DNA of 35,800 nucleotides from Ottowia thiooxydans DSM 14619. GTDB lineage: Bacteria > Pseudomonadota > Gammaproteobacteria > Burkholderiales > Burkholderiaceae_C. Under the pieces are notes generated by a model. That model saw only the letters and a program-made list of their open reading frames with translations, did no database searches and had not been told where the DNA came from. Location: assembly GCF_000422885.1 (NCBI RefSeq), contig NZ_AUGX01000046.1, forward strand, positions 1 through 35,800. Reading direction: 5' to 3'. The position numbers and the translations under genes were made by a program. Of the stretch, positions 7,744 to 15,042 are shown in pieces; within the stretch, counting starts at the first letter, position 1; the number at the start of each line of letters is the position of its first letter.

Positions 7744-8646
7744 ATGGTCAACATCAGCCTCGGAATCATCGGTTTTGGAGAGGTCGGGGGCGTCTTCGGC
7801 CGTGGCCTGCTGGGTCAAACCGGAGTGCAAACCGTTCAGGCTTGGGATCTGAAATTCGCAGGCGCCGGGAGCGAGGCCGCCCGCGCCGCCACCAGCGCTG
7901 ACGGCATCGTCCCCACAGACAACATGGCGAGTTTGTGCGTTAAAGCCACCCTGCTCATTTCCGCCGTCACCGCCTCCAACACCCTGGCCGTCGCAGAAGA
8001 AGCTGCGCAGCATGTCCGCCCCGGTACTGTCTTCCTGGATCTCAACTCTGCCTCACCCGGCACCAAGCAACGCGCGGCAGCGGCCATAGAGGCGGCGGGT
8101 GGCCAGTACGTAGAAGCCGGGGTGATGACTTCGGTGCCGCCTTACGGCATCAAGGTGCCGATGCTGCTGGGCGGCGCACAGGCCGCTGAATTAGCGCGCA
8201 CTCTGAACGGATGGTCCATGAATGCGAAGGCCGTGTCTGAGAAATTGGGCGTGGCCTCTGCCATCAAGATGAGCCGCAGCATCATGATCAAGGGTCTGGA
8301 GTCCCTGGTGATTGAGGCCTATACCAACGCCCGCGCCTACGGCGTGGAAGACCATGTATTGCCAACCTTGCGAGAGACATTTCCCCAGATCGACTGGAGT
8401 CAGCAAGGCGCCTACTTCTTCAGCCGAGTGGTGCAACACGGCAAACGCCGTGCGGAGGAGATGCGCGAATCGGCCAACACGGTCAAAGAAACGGGCTTCG
8501 AGCCCTTCATGGCCAGTGCCATCGCTCAAAAGCAAGACTGGGTGGCCGGCTTGGCGCGCGATGGCGTATTCGATGGCTTGACGGGCAAATCACCTTGGCA
8601 GGAGTACGCGGACCGACTGCTTGCGCAGCGTAAGAACGGCCAGTAA
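7744..8646 (+). CDS. NAD(P)-dependent oxidoreductase, 6PGDH-like with DUF1932
   Basis: A 300-residue cytoplasmic beta-hydroxyacid dehydrogenase-type protein. The N-terminal Rossmann fold has IIGFGEVGG (residues 8-16). The middle has FLDLNSASPGTK, and the C-terminal helical half (about 190-270) resembles DUF1932. The conserved lysine site is probably in SAIKMSRSIMIKG. Such proteins oxidise or reduce hydroxy acids with NAD(P); the substrate is unknown. The ATG at 7744 has AGAAGGAA 7-10 bases upstream. It is divergent from the tandem-HTH LysR gene and followed 85 bases later by a Bug receptor, so it probably acts in catabolism of the acid that receptor binds. Confidence 0.88.
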   Translation: MVNISLGIIGFGEVGGVFGRGLLGQTGVQTVQAWDLKFAGAGSEAARAATSADGIVPTDNMASLCVKATLLISAVTASNTLAVAEEAAQHVRPGTVFLDLNSASPGTKQRAAAAIEAAGGQYVEAGVMTSVPPYGIKVPMLLGGAQAAELARTLNGWSMNAKAVSEKLGVASAIKMSRSIMIKGLESLVIEAYTNARAYGVEDHVLPTLRETFPQIDWSQQGAYFFSRVVQHGKRRAEEMRESANTVKETGFEPFMASAIAQKQDWVAGLARDGVFDGLTGKSPWQEYADRLLAQRKNGQ

Positions 8647-8731
8647 ATAAGCAACGCCCTGCGCAAGCCGCATGTTGGCGCGCCCCCAGCGCGCTCACAA
8701 TGACATCACGAACCACAAACGGAGACAAGAT

Positions 8732-9763
8732 ATGCACAAGTCCTCAGAGCCTTCTATCCCTTCCGGCGCAGGCATCGACACCCGACGCCGCCAACTGATC
8801 GTCGCCGCCGCCGGCGGCGCTATGGCAACCCCTTTCCTGAGCGCCCATGCCCAGGACGTGAAGGCCTATCCCAACAAGGCCATCCGCCTGGTCGTTCCCT
8901 TCACCCCTGGTGGCTCTACTGACATCCTGGCCCGCACCATTGGTTTGCAGCTTACTCAGGCTTGGAACCAGGCGGTGATCATCGACAACGTGCCTGGCGC
9001 CGGGGGCTCAATCGGTGCGGACAAGGTAGCCAAGGCGCCCGCAGACGGCTACACCTTGCTGATGGGACACATCGGCACCCTGGCCGTCACGCCTTCTTTG
9101 TATCCCAAGCTGCCCTACAACCCTCTAACGGCTTTCGCCGCAGTAGCGTGGGTGGCCCGGGTGCCCAATGTGCTGGTGGTGCACCCCTCCGTGCCAGCGA
9201 AAACTGTGCAGGAGTTGGTGGCCTATGCCAAAGCCAACCCCAACAAAATCAACTATGGCTCCGGTGGCAACGGCAGCGCGGCGCACATTGCCACCGAATA
9301 CTTGAAGCTGCAAACCGGCACGCAGATGCAGCACGTTCCGTATAAAGGCACTGCACCGGGCGTGACAGACTTGGTGGCCGGGCAAATACAGCTCATGTTC
9401 ACCGGCTTGCCAGCGGTCATGAACCAGGTGAAAGCCGGCCAACTGCGAGCGATCGCGGTCTCATCGCCCAAACGCGTCAAAGCGGTGCCCGATCTCCCCA
9501 CGGTGGCCGAAAGCGGCTACCCCGGCTTCGAAGCGGATCAGTGGTACGGCGTAGTAGCGCCGGCCAACACACCCAAGGATGTGATTGCCAAACTGAACAC
9601 TCAAATCAACCAATCACTGTCTTCACCGGACATAGGCGGGCGCCTGTCCAGTGAGGGCGCTGAGGCTACTCCGAATCCACCGGAAGTATTCGCCAAGCTC
9701 ATCAACAGCGAAATCGCGCGTTGGCGGATCGTGATCGAAAAGGGTGGCGTGAAGGTGGAGTGA
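8732..9763 (+). CDS. Bug/TctC-family tripartite-type solute-binding protein
   Basis: A 343-residue periplasmic receptor of the Bug (TctC) family, which binds carboxylic acids with high affinity. The N-terminus has a twin-arginine-like signal (TRRRQLIVAAAGGAMA), with cleavage probably after AHA. Mature-protein family motifs are YPNKAIRLVVPFTPGGSTD, PGAGGSIGADKVAKAPADGY, NYGSGGNGSAAH and HVPYKGTAP. I chose the ATG at 8732 because GGAGACAAG lies 5 bases upstream; the longer frame from 8672 adds a non-signal leader. Cognate TctAB membrane genes are absent nearby, as is usual for Bug proteins. It is probably co-transcribed with the dehydrogenase upstream. Confidence 0.93.
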   Translation: MHKSSEPSIPSGAGIDTRRRQLIVAAAGGAMATPFLSAHAQDVKAYPNKAIRLVVPFTPGGSTDILARTIGLQLTQAWNQAVIIDNVPGAGGSIGADKVAKAPADGYTLLMGHIGTLAVTPSLYPKLPYNPLTAFAAVAWVARVPNVLVVHPSVPAKTVQELVAYAKANPNKINYGSGGNGSAAHIATEYLKLQTGTQMQHVPYKGTAPGVTDLVAGQIQLMFTGLPAVMNQVKAGQLRAIAVSSPKRVKAVPDLPTVAESGYPGFEADQWYGVVAPANTPKDVIAKLNTQINQSLSSPDIGGRLSSEGAEATPNPPEVFAKLINSEIARWRIVIEKGGVKVE

Positions 9764-9771
9764 TGGCTCTT

Positions 9772-9787
9772 CTCGCCGGTTGGCGAG
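9772..9787. terminator. Hairpin downstream of the Bug gene
   Basis: CTCGCC (9772-9777) and GGCGAG (9782-9787) form a 6-bp stem with a GGTT loop, 8 bases after the receptor stop. No T-run follows, so intrinsic termination is doubtful. Confidence 0.35.
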
Positions 9788-9832
9788 GGCAAACCTGGCG
9801 ATGCCCTCCAGCGCAGTGCTTCACGCCTGAAT

Positions 9833-9877
9833 GGGGGCCGGCCAACCGGGGGCCGGCCATCCGGGGGCCGGTCAACC
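9833..9877. repeat. Three tandem 15-bp repeats
   Basis: Units 9833-9847, 9848-9862 and 9863-9877 share the consensus GGGGGCCGGCCANCC with one or two changes, and a decayed fourth begins GTGGGGGACGA. They lie between the convergent Bug and coaX genes. The middle unit plus the following G-run recurs at 25149-25167 inside the large repeat region. Slippage-prone GC-rich sequence; no spacers, so not a CRISPR array. Confidence 0.75.
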
Positions 9878-9955
9878 GTGGGGGACGACTCGGGGACTGA
9901 TCCACTCCCCGCCTCCTCTTGCGCGGGCAGGAAGACCAGGAAGAAGCCGGAAAAT

Positions 9956-10741
9956 TCAGCCCTTGAGCCGCCCCATCAAAATTTCCCTCTCCCGCGCAAT
10001 CACCAACAACCCATCAAATATCAAACTCTCCACCAATTCGAACGGTCTTCCCATGCTGGGCAGCATCTTCCACCCCGCGCCCCCCGTCATGATGCAGACC
10101 GGCTCCGCACCGCAATGCTCACGCACATGCTGCGCCATGCGTTCGCAAGCCCCGGAAATGGCGTAAGTACCCCCGCTGGTTAAACCATCACTGGTGTTGG
10201 TCGGGAATTCGCAGACCTCCCCGGTGGGCACATGCAGCCCCGCCGTGCCAGATTCCAGCGCGCGCAGCATGATCCCGTGGCCAGGCAGGATCAAGCCCCC
10301 CAGGAAGCGCCCTGAGGCATCCACGGCCTCCACGGTCACAGCGGTACCCACCATCACGACCACCATAGGCCGAGCTGGCCCCTCAGCCAGCATCCGGTGG
10401 TAGGCGCCAATGACGGCCACCCATCGGTCGGCCCCCAGCCGTGAAGGAAAATCGTAACCATTGGTCAGCCCCGCCTCCGCGTTGCTGGCCACCACCCAGC
10501 GTGGCTCGACGTTCCAGATCTCCATCTGCTCCTGCACGCGGTGCTTCACGGCCTGTCCGGCCACGATGCACCCCAGCATGCTGGTGGGTTCAGGAAGCCC
10601 AGCCCACGCGCCTTCAGCCAGACGGTCGATCTGTTCCAGAAACTCGGCCCCAGAGGCCAGCACGGCAGCGCCAGGCAGCGCCCGCTCGTAGAGGGTCCAC
10701 TTGAGTCGCGTATTGCCGACATCGATTGCCAGAAATGTCAT
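9956..10741 (-). CDS. coaX: Type III pantothenate kinase
   Basis: A 261-residue cytoplasmic ASKHA-fold kinase that phosphorylates pantothenate, the first committed step of CoA biosynthesis from pantothenate. Motifs are [10 protein letters not shown] near residue 6 (P-loop-like phosphate binding), RLGADRWVA (pantothenate site), [12 protein letters not shown] and [11 protein letters not shown]. Start at 10741 gives [11 protein letters not shown], the normal N-terminus; the frame extends further upstream but would add 23 residues. The enzyme type (CoaX, not CoaA) is the one usual in Burkholderiales. panB, also of the CoA pathway, lies 820 bases away on the other strand. It converges on the Bug gene and is divergent from the LysM gene. 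Confidence 0.93.
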   Translation of the reverse strand: MTFLAIDVGNTRLKWTLYERALPGAAVLASGAEFLEQIDRLAEGAWAGLPEPTSMLGCIVAGQAVKHRVQEQMEIWNVEPRWVVASNAEAGLTNGYDFPSRLGADRWVAVIGAYHRMLAEGPARPMVVVMVGTAVTVEAVDASGRFLGGLILPGHGIMLRALESGTAGLHVPTGEVCEFPTNTSDGLTSGGTYAISGACERMAQHVREHCGAEPVCIMTGGAGWKMLPSMGRPFELVESLIFDGLLVIAREREILMGRLKG

Positions 10742-10856
10742 GGAACGGCAATATAACGGGTTTGTCCTACGCCGCATATCGTTCAGATACCGTTCAAGTG
10801 TCTTGTACAACGGTTACAGTGGCTTTCTTGCCTCATTACCACCACCAGGAGATCAC

Positions 10857-11339
10857 ATGGGATTGTTCAGTTTCATCAAAGACGCCGGCGAAAAACTCTT
10901 CGGCGCCAAAGAAGTCGCAGCAGCTGCAGCGTCCAGCGCGCCCAACCTGGCCGACTTGAATGCCCAGGCAGCTGATGCCATCAAAACCTACATCGAAAAG
11001 CAAAACCTGGGCATTTCTGGCCTGGCAGTCGCATTCGACGGAGCCACAGGCAAAGTGGCCCTGAGCGGCAATGCGCCCACTCAGGAAGCGGCTGAAAAAG
11101 CCGGCTTGTCTGCTGGCAACGTCTCCAGCGTGAGCGGTGTAGACAACAATCTGCAATACCCTGCAGGCACGGCTTCGCAGTACCACGACGTGGTGAGCGG
11201 CGACACCCTGTCGGCCATCTCCAAAAAATACTACGGCGACGCCAACAAGTACAACGCCATTTTTGAAGCCAACAAGCCTATGCTGAGCGATCCGAACAAG
11301 ATCTACCCCGGACAAAAGCTGCGTATTCCGGCTCTCTGA
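10857..11339 (+). CDS. BON and LysM domain protein (Kbp/YgaU-like)
   Basis: A 160-residue protein with a BON domain (about residues 25-95) followed by a C-terminal LysM domain (about 108-158: YHDVVSGDTLSAISKKYYGD, then IYPGQKLRIPAL). It starts MGLFSFIKDAGEKLFG and lacks a signal peptide. This is the architecture and length of E. coli Kbp/YgaU, a cytoplasmic potassium-binding protein; a potassium role here is by homology. The ATG at 10857 has AGGAGATC 4-11 bases upstream. It has its own strong terminator at 11390-11416 and is a single-gene unit between coaX and panB. Confidence 0.9.
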   Translation: MGLFSFIKDAGEKLFGAKEVAAAAASSAPNLADLNAQAADAIKTYIEKQNLGISGLAVAFDGATGKVALSGNAPTQEAAEKAGLSAGNVSSVSGVDNNLQYPAGTASQYHDVVSGDTLSAISKKYYGDANKYNAIFEANKPMLSDPNKIYPGQKLRIPAL

Positions 11340-11354
11340 GCGTTTTCAACGCAT

Positions 11355-11389
11355 TGAGAATGTGTTTACGACCCGTAAACACGTTCTCA
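11355..11389. repeat. Inverted repeat with AACGTGTTTACG motif
   Basis: A 16-base arm at 11355-11370 and its complement at 11374-11389 differ at one position (a G-U pair in RNA), with loop ACC. It precedes the intrinsic terminator of the LysM gene. One arm carries the motif that recurs at 14991-15007 and 18171-18191. Confidence 0.8.
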
Positions 11390-11416
11390 TAACGGCGCCT
11401 TCGGGCGCCGTTTTTC
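11390..11416 (+). terminator. Rho-independent terminator of the BON/LysM gene
   Basis: AACGGCGCC, tetraloop TTCG, GGCGCCGTT, then TTTCTT: a 9-bp GC-rich stem with a stable UUCG loop and a T-run. It lies 51 bases after the stop codon. The clearest intrinsic terminator in the window. Confidence 0.93.
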
Positions 11417-11494
11417 TTGGCTCGAATGAAGTCACAAGTCTCAAGACGAAATTGCCCTGCATACTCGTACCCTGGAAATGGCTTTGCTGACCGT

Positions 11495-11537
11495 CCCCTG
11501 GGGCTTGGAAAACCCCTAAGGCCAGGGGATACTTTTT
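11495..11537 (+). promoter_or_regulatory. Attenuator-like leader hairpins before panB
   Basis: Four alternating blocks occur: CCCC at 11495-11498, GGGG at 11500-11503, CCCC at 11513-11516 and GGGG at 11525-11528. Blocks 2 and 3 can pair, excluding a block 3-4 hairpin (CCCCT, AAGGCC loop, AGGGG) that is followed by ATAC and five Ts at 11533-11537. This is the layout of a terminator with competing antiterminator, 22 bases before the panB start. It may equally be a remnant terminator. No leader peptide or known riboswitch was recognised. Confidence 0.4.
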
Positions 11538-11559
11538 ATCTTCTTTGGATCATTCGAAA

Positions 11560-12450
11560 ATGTCAGAAACGGTTTCAACGTCGGGTGCCGCTCCTGCGGC
11601 ACCCTATGGGGGCACTCGGCCCAATGCGGAGCAAAAACGCAAGAAGGTCACTGTCACACGCCTCGCTCAAATGCGCGCGGACGGCGAAAAAATTGCGGTG
11701 CTCACCGCGTATGACGCCACATTTGCCGCCTTCGCGGACTCCGCAGGCGTCGATTGCGTCCTGGTAGGTGACTCTCTGGGCATGGTTTGCCAAGGTAGAA
11801 GCTCCACCGTGAGCGTGTCCCTGGAAGAGATGCGGTACCACACGCAGTGCGTAGCTCAGGGACTTGAGCGCCACGGTAGCACCGCACTTCTCATCGCTGA
11901 CTTGCCCTACGGGACCTTCCACCAGTCACGCGAGCAGGCATTCGCTTCGGCCGTGGTGCTGATGCAGGCCGGCGCCCAGATGATCAAACTTGAGGGCGGT
12001 GGATGGACTGTTGAGATCGTAGCGTTTCTCACTGAGCGTGGCATTCCGGTCTGCGCCCACCTCGGGCTGACGCCCCAGACAGTTGCTGCGCTGGGCGGCT
12101 ACAAGGTGCAGGGGCGCCAGGCTGATGAGGCTCGGCAGATGAAAGCCGATGCGCTCGCCCTGGAGGCTGCCGGCGCCTCCTTGCTGGTGCTGGAGATGGT
12201 TCCCGCTGAGTTGGCCACAAGCATCACCAGCCAGATGAAATCCTGCGCCACCATCGGTATAGGCGCGGGCAGCGGCACGGCCGGGCAAGTCCTGGTCATG
12301 CATGACATGCTGGGCATGAACCTGGGACGCATGGCGAAGTTCGTCCGCAATTTCATGCAGGGCTCATCCAGCATTGAGGGAGCGTTTGCCGCGTATGTGG
12401 CAGCAGTCAAAGACGGCAGCTTCCCGAATAACGAGCAGCACGCCTGGTAA
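11560..12450 (+). CDS. panB: 3-methyl-2-oxobutanoate hydroxymethyltransferase
   Basis: A 296-residue cytoplasmic TIM-barrel enzyme making ketopantoate from 2-oxoisovalerate and methylene-tetrahydrofolate, the first step of pantothenate synthesis. Diagnostic motifs are [43 protein letters not shown] and [21 protein letters not shown]. It is about 30 residues longer than E. coli PanB because of a variable N-terminal tail ([13 protein letters not shown]). The ATG at 11560 is preferred; a TTG five codons upstream is possible. panC and panD are not adjacent. coaX lies nearby, so two CoA-pathway genes cluster here. A possible attenuator precedes it and a terminator-like hairpin follows. Confidence 0.95.
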   Translation: MSETVSTSGAAPAAPYGGTRPNAEQKRKKVTVTRLAQMRADGEKIAVLTAYDATFAAFADSAGVDCVLVGDSLGMVCQGRSSTVSVSLEEMRYHTQCVAQGLERHGSTALLIADLPYGTFHQSREQAFASAVVLMQAGAQMIKLEGGGWTVEIVAFLTERGIPVCAHLGLTPQTVAALGGYKVQGRQADEARQMKADALALEAAGASLLVLEMVPAELATSITSQMKSCATIGIGAGSGTAGQVLVMHDMLGMNLGRMAKFVRNFMQGSSSIEGAFAAYVAAVKDGSFPNNEQHAW

Positions 12451-12464
12451 TTTCCGTTGGGATA

Positions 12465-12488
12465 GCGGCGTGCCGGCCTGCACGCCGC
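12465..12488 (+). terminator. Probable terminator of panB
   Basis: GCGGCGTGC (12465-12473) and GCACGCCGC (12480-12488) form a 9-bp GC stem with a 6-base loop, 14 bases after the panB stop. It is followed only by ATTT, so the T-run is short. Confidence 0.6.
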
Positions 12489-12578
12489 ATTTCACCAATG
12501 ATCTAACTCATTCCCGTTGATCCCTGGGGCGGTCTCACTTTCTGACCATTACCCACAGGCACCTCCAGCAGTCAACCT

Positions 12579-12671
12579 CTAGGAGGCTGTCGGACTTGGA
12601 AATCGCCGGCTGCAAATGGGCCGCAGCGGTCCATTTTCGCTATCGGCGCTCCAAGTCCGACAGCCTCCTAG
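12579..12671. mobile_element. 93-bp MITE-like element R4 with perfect 22-bp terminal inverted repeats
   Basis: The ends 12579-12600 and 12650-12671 are perfect 22-base inverted repeats, beginning CTAGGAGGCTG and ending CAGCCTCCTAG. The 49-base interior also contains a GC-rich imperfect palindrome around CCGGCTGCAAATGG and CCGCAGCGG. It encodes nothing. A degenerate copy lies at 2266-2340. Size and ends fit a small non-autonomous element or a bidirectional terminator-type repeat; no target-site duplication is evident. The outer CTAG provides the stop codon (12668-12670) of the minus-strand dioxygenase gene. Confidence 0.75.
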
Positions 12672-13867
12672 TTCTGCTTCCAGGGTAAGCCCGCGTGGCG
12701 CCAGCCGCTCTTGTGCCCCCGATGAGCCTGGTCGTCAGGATCGCCCTCGAAGCCGCCAAGAATGTTGAAGGCGGTCAAGCCCAGTGCGCTCGCGCGCTTG
12801 GCGGCCGCCACTGAGCGAACGCCGCTGCGGCATAGCAGTGCGAGTTTTTTCCCTCCGGCGGCTGCGGCCTGAATGGCTTGGTCAAAATCCGGATTGAGAG
12901 CCATGCCTGGCCACTGCTTCCACGCCACCGCCACCGCACCTGGCACGAAGCCAACCCATTCGCGTTCAGCATCCGTGCGCACATCTACCAGTACCGCTTC
13001 GCCGGTACTCAGCCACTCGTAAGCCTTCTGCGGCGGGATATCCCCTGCGTAGCCGTCCACGGGATTCGCCTGGCCATAGCCGGCCTCCTGCGAAAGTCCT
13101 GAGCGTTGATTGGCGGGCACTGCCTCATCGATTCGCTTGGGCGGCGGCAGATTGAGATTGTTCATCAGCGCCACGAATTCATCCAGGGTTTTACCGGCAA
13201 TACGGGGGTTGGTGGATTTTTCGACAGCAATGCTCGTTTGGGTGCGCTCCTTGTAGTCATGACCGGGCCAGACGATGGTGGTCTCTGGCAACTTGAAGAG
13301 CACCTCAGTCAAGCTTCGATAGAGCTTGGCAGGATCGCCTGATTGAAAATCGGTGCGGCCACAGCCTCCGATCAGCAGCGTATCACCGGTGAATACATGG
13401 AGGGTATCCTGACGGGATTCAGGGCGACTCTCAGGGCCGAACTTCGAAGCAAGGGCAGTGCCTGCCGGCGTCTGCTCGCCCTCGACGATGTGGGCACGCT
13501 CCCAGTAAAAACAGACGCTGCCTGCCGTATGCCCCGGCGTGTGCAGCACGCGCACCCGCTCGGCGCCGAAAACCAGCTCATCCCCATCGCCAAGCTGGGT
13601 CGCGGCTGTGCCGATGTCACAGCCGGAGGGCGCGGCCATGCGCGCGCCAGTCAGCTCGGCCAGCTTCGCGGCGCTGGTGACATGGTCAGCGTGGGCATGG
13701 GTTTCCACTGTCCAGCGTAAGGTGAGCCCAAGCTGCGTGAGAACCGCCATGTCGCGCTCAAGCTGCTCTTCCACAGGATCAACGATCAGCGCCTCCCTCG
13801 ACCGCTCGTCGTAGAGGATGTAGGTGTAGGTGCTCGAAGCAGGGTCGAAGAGTTGGGTCGGATTCAT
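12668..13867 (-). CDS. Persulfide dioxygenase-rhodanese fusion (PRF/ETHE1-like)
   Basis: A 399-residue fusion. The N-terminal metallo-beta-lactamase-fold domain (about 1-270) is ETHE1-like: THAHADH (His57, His59, Asp61, His62), HTPGHTAGS, FTGDTLL and WPGHDY supply metal ligands. The C-terminal rhodanese domain (about 290-399) has active-site loop CRSGVRS. Fusions of this kind oxidise glutathione persulfide to sulfite and exchange sulfur with thiosulfate; a Burkholderia PRF has been characterised. Start at 13867 (MNPTQLFDPASSTYTYIL) gives the family N-terminus; the longer frame runs into the PPK2 gene. Its TAG stop is formed by the terminal repeat of element R4. Divergent from ppk2. Confidence 0.92.
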   Translation of the reverse strand: MNPTQLFDPASSTYTYILYDERSREALIVDPVEEQLERDMAVLTQLGLTLRWTVETHAHADHVTSAAKLAELTGARMAAPSGCDIGTAATQLGDGDELVFGAERVRVLHTPGHTAGSVCFYWERAHIVEGEQTPAGTALASKFGPESRPESRQDTLHVFTGDTLLIGGCGRTDFQSGDPAKLYRSLTEVLFKLPETTIVWPGHDYKERTQTSIAVEKSTNPRIAGKTLDEFVALMNNLNLPPPKRIDEAVPANQRSGLSQEAGYGQANPVDGYAGDIPPQKAYEWLSTGEAVLVDVRTDAEREWVGFVPGAVAVAWKQWPGMALNPDFDQAIQAAAAGGKKLALLCRSGVRSVAAAKRASALGLTAFNILGGFEGDPDDQAHRGHKSGWRHAGLPWKQN

Positions 13868-13961
13868 AGGCTCATGGTCATGTCTGTTGTACAAAGAGGG
13901 GCCTGTCCAAATTCTGGCAGATGATGTCGTACCCTTGAAATTTACGTTCTGGAGCCCTTGT

Positions 13962-14810
13962 ATGGCAACCAAAAAAAGTAGCAGCAAAAATGGTGAGGAC
14001 AAACGCTTGGCGGGCTTGCGCCCAGACCAGGAAAAATCATTTGAATTGAAGGATTGCGACCCTGATGCGAAGCCTTTTTCAATTGGGGACAAAACCGCCG
14101 ACAAAGCGGCTATTCAGGAGCTAGCGATCGAGATTGACGCATTGCAAAACATGCTCTACGCCGACCGACGGTACAAGCTGCTGCTGGTGTTGCAAGGCCT
14201 GGACACATCCGGCAAGGATGGCACCATCCGCGCCGTATTCAACCAGACCAGCCCGCTAGGCGTGCGCGCTGTGGGATGGAAAGCACCGAGCGAAAACGAA
14301 AAGGCGCATGATTATTTGTGGCGCATTCACCAGCAGGTGCCGGCCAGCGGCGAAGTCGTGGTGTTCAACCGGAGCCATTACGAGGACGTGCTGGTCCCGG
14401 TCGTCAACGGCTGGATTGACGAACGCCAGACGGCACAACGCTACGCTCAGATCAACGACTTCGAGCGGATGCTGAGCGAAACCGGCACCATCATCATGAA
14501 GTTCATGCTGCACATCAGCAAAGACGAGCAACGCGAGCGATTACAAGAGCGCCTGGACGACCCGGCCAAACGCTGGAAATTCGATCCAGCAGACCTGGAG
14601 GTACGCAAGCAGTGGAAAGACTACAGCCGTGCCTATGACGCCCTGTTGGAAGCCACTTCGACGGATCATGCGCCCTGGACGGTCGTCCCCGCTGACAGCA
14701 AAACGCATCGCAATCTGATGATTGCCACTCTGGTGCGAGACCGCCTGAAATCGCTGGATCTGCGCTATCCGCCTGATGACTCCAAGCTGAAGGGCTTGAT
14801 CGTCGAATGA
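13962..14810 (+). CDS. PPK2-family polyphosphate:nucleotide phosphotransferase
   Basis: A 282-residue cytoplasmic P-loop kinase that moves phosphate between polyphosphate and nucleotides. Walker A is GLDTSGKDGT (residues 79-88). The Walker B/lid region is FNRSHYEDVLVPVV (135-148), followed by the helical lid (DDPAKRWKF). The SHYEDVLV form points to the class often called PPK2 class III, able to phosphorylate AMP and ADP; that subclass call is by motif memory. The ATG at 13962 has GGAG 8 bases upstream, while the frame extends into the divergent promoter region. It is probably a single-gene unit. Confidence 0.92.
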   Translation: MATKKSSSKNGEDKRLAGLRPDQEKSFELKDCDPDAKPFSIGDKTADKAAIQELAIEIDALQNMLYADRRYKLLLVLQGLDTSGKDGTIRAVFNQTSPLGVRAVGWKAPSENEKAHDYLWRIHQQVPASGEVVVFNRSHYEDVLVPVVNGWIDERQTAQRYAQINDFERMLSETGTIIMKFMLHISKDEQRERLQERLDDPAKRWKFDPADLEVRKQWKDYSRAYDALLEATSTDHAPWTVVPADSKTHRNLMIATLVRDRLKSLDLRYPPDDSKLKGLIVE

Positions 14811-14990
14811 CGAAAGCGTGGCCAGCCATGGCAGCCACCATGGCCGTCCTGTACTGACTTCACCGGGGACAGCCGCCTCTTCGGCGTTGCAATTGCTCAC
14901 GATATCGCAAGGTATCGCAGCGTTTTGCGCCTTTCAGCCACAGCTTTTCAAACACAATGGAACTCGCGCCGAGACGATCAACACGCTCTT

Positions 14991-15007
14991 AGAACGTGTT
15001 CATGAAC
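14991..15007. repeat. AGAACGTG motif with GTTCATGAAC palindrome
   Basis: AGAACGTGTT here is shared with 18171-18180 and, in reverse, with 11379-11388. It overlaps the 10-bp palindrome GTTCATGAAC at 14998-15007. It lies 36 bases before the start of the gamma-glutamyltransferase frame, so it could be regulatory, but the other copies sit at gene 3' ends. Confidence 0.5.
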
Positions 15008-15042
15008 TTATGCTGCGGCCAAATAAACTGAAGGAGACATTC

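Noticed and set aside
8672-8731. Upstream start for the first Bug receptor
   Set aside because: Adds 20 residues before a complete signal peptide, while the ATG at 8732 has a good ribosome-binding site.
9833-9877. Short tandem units considered as a CRISPR array
   Set aside because: Units are 15 bp, directly adjacent with no spacers, and there are no cas genes.
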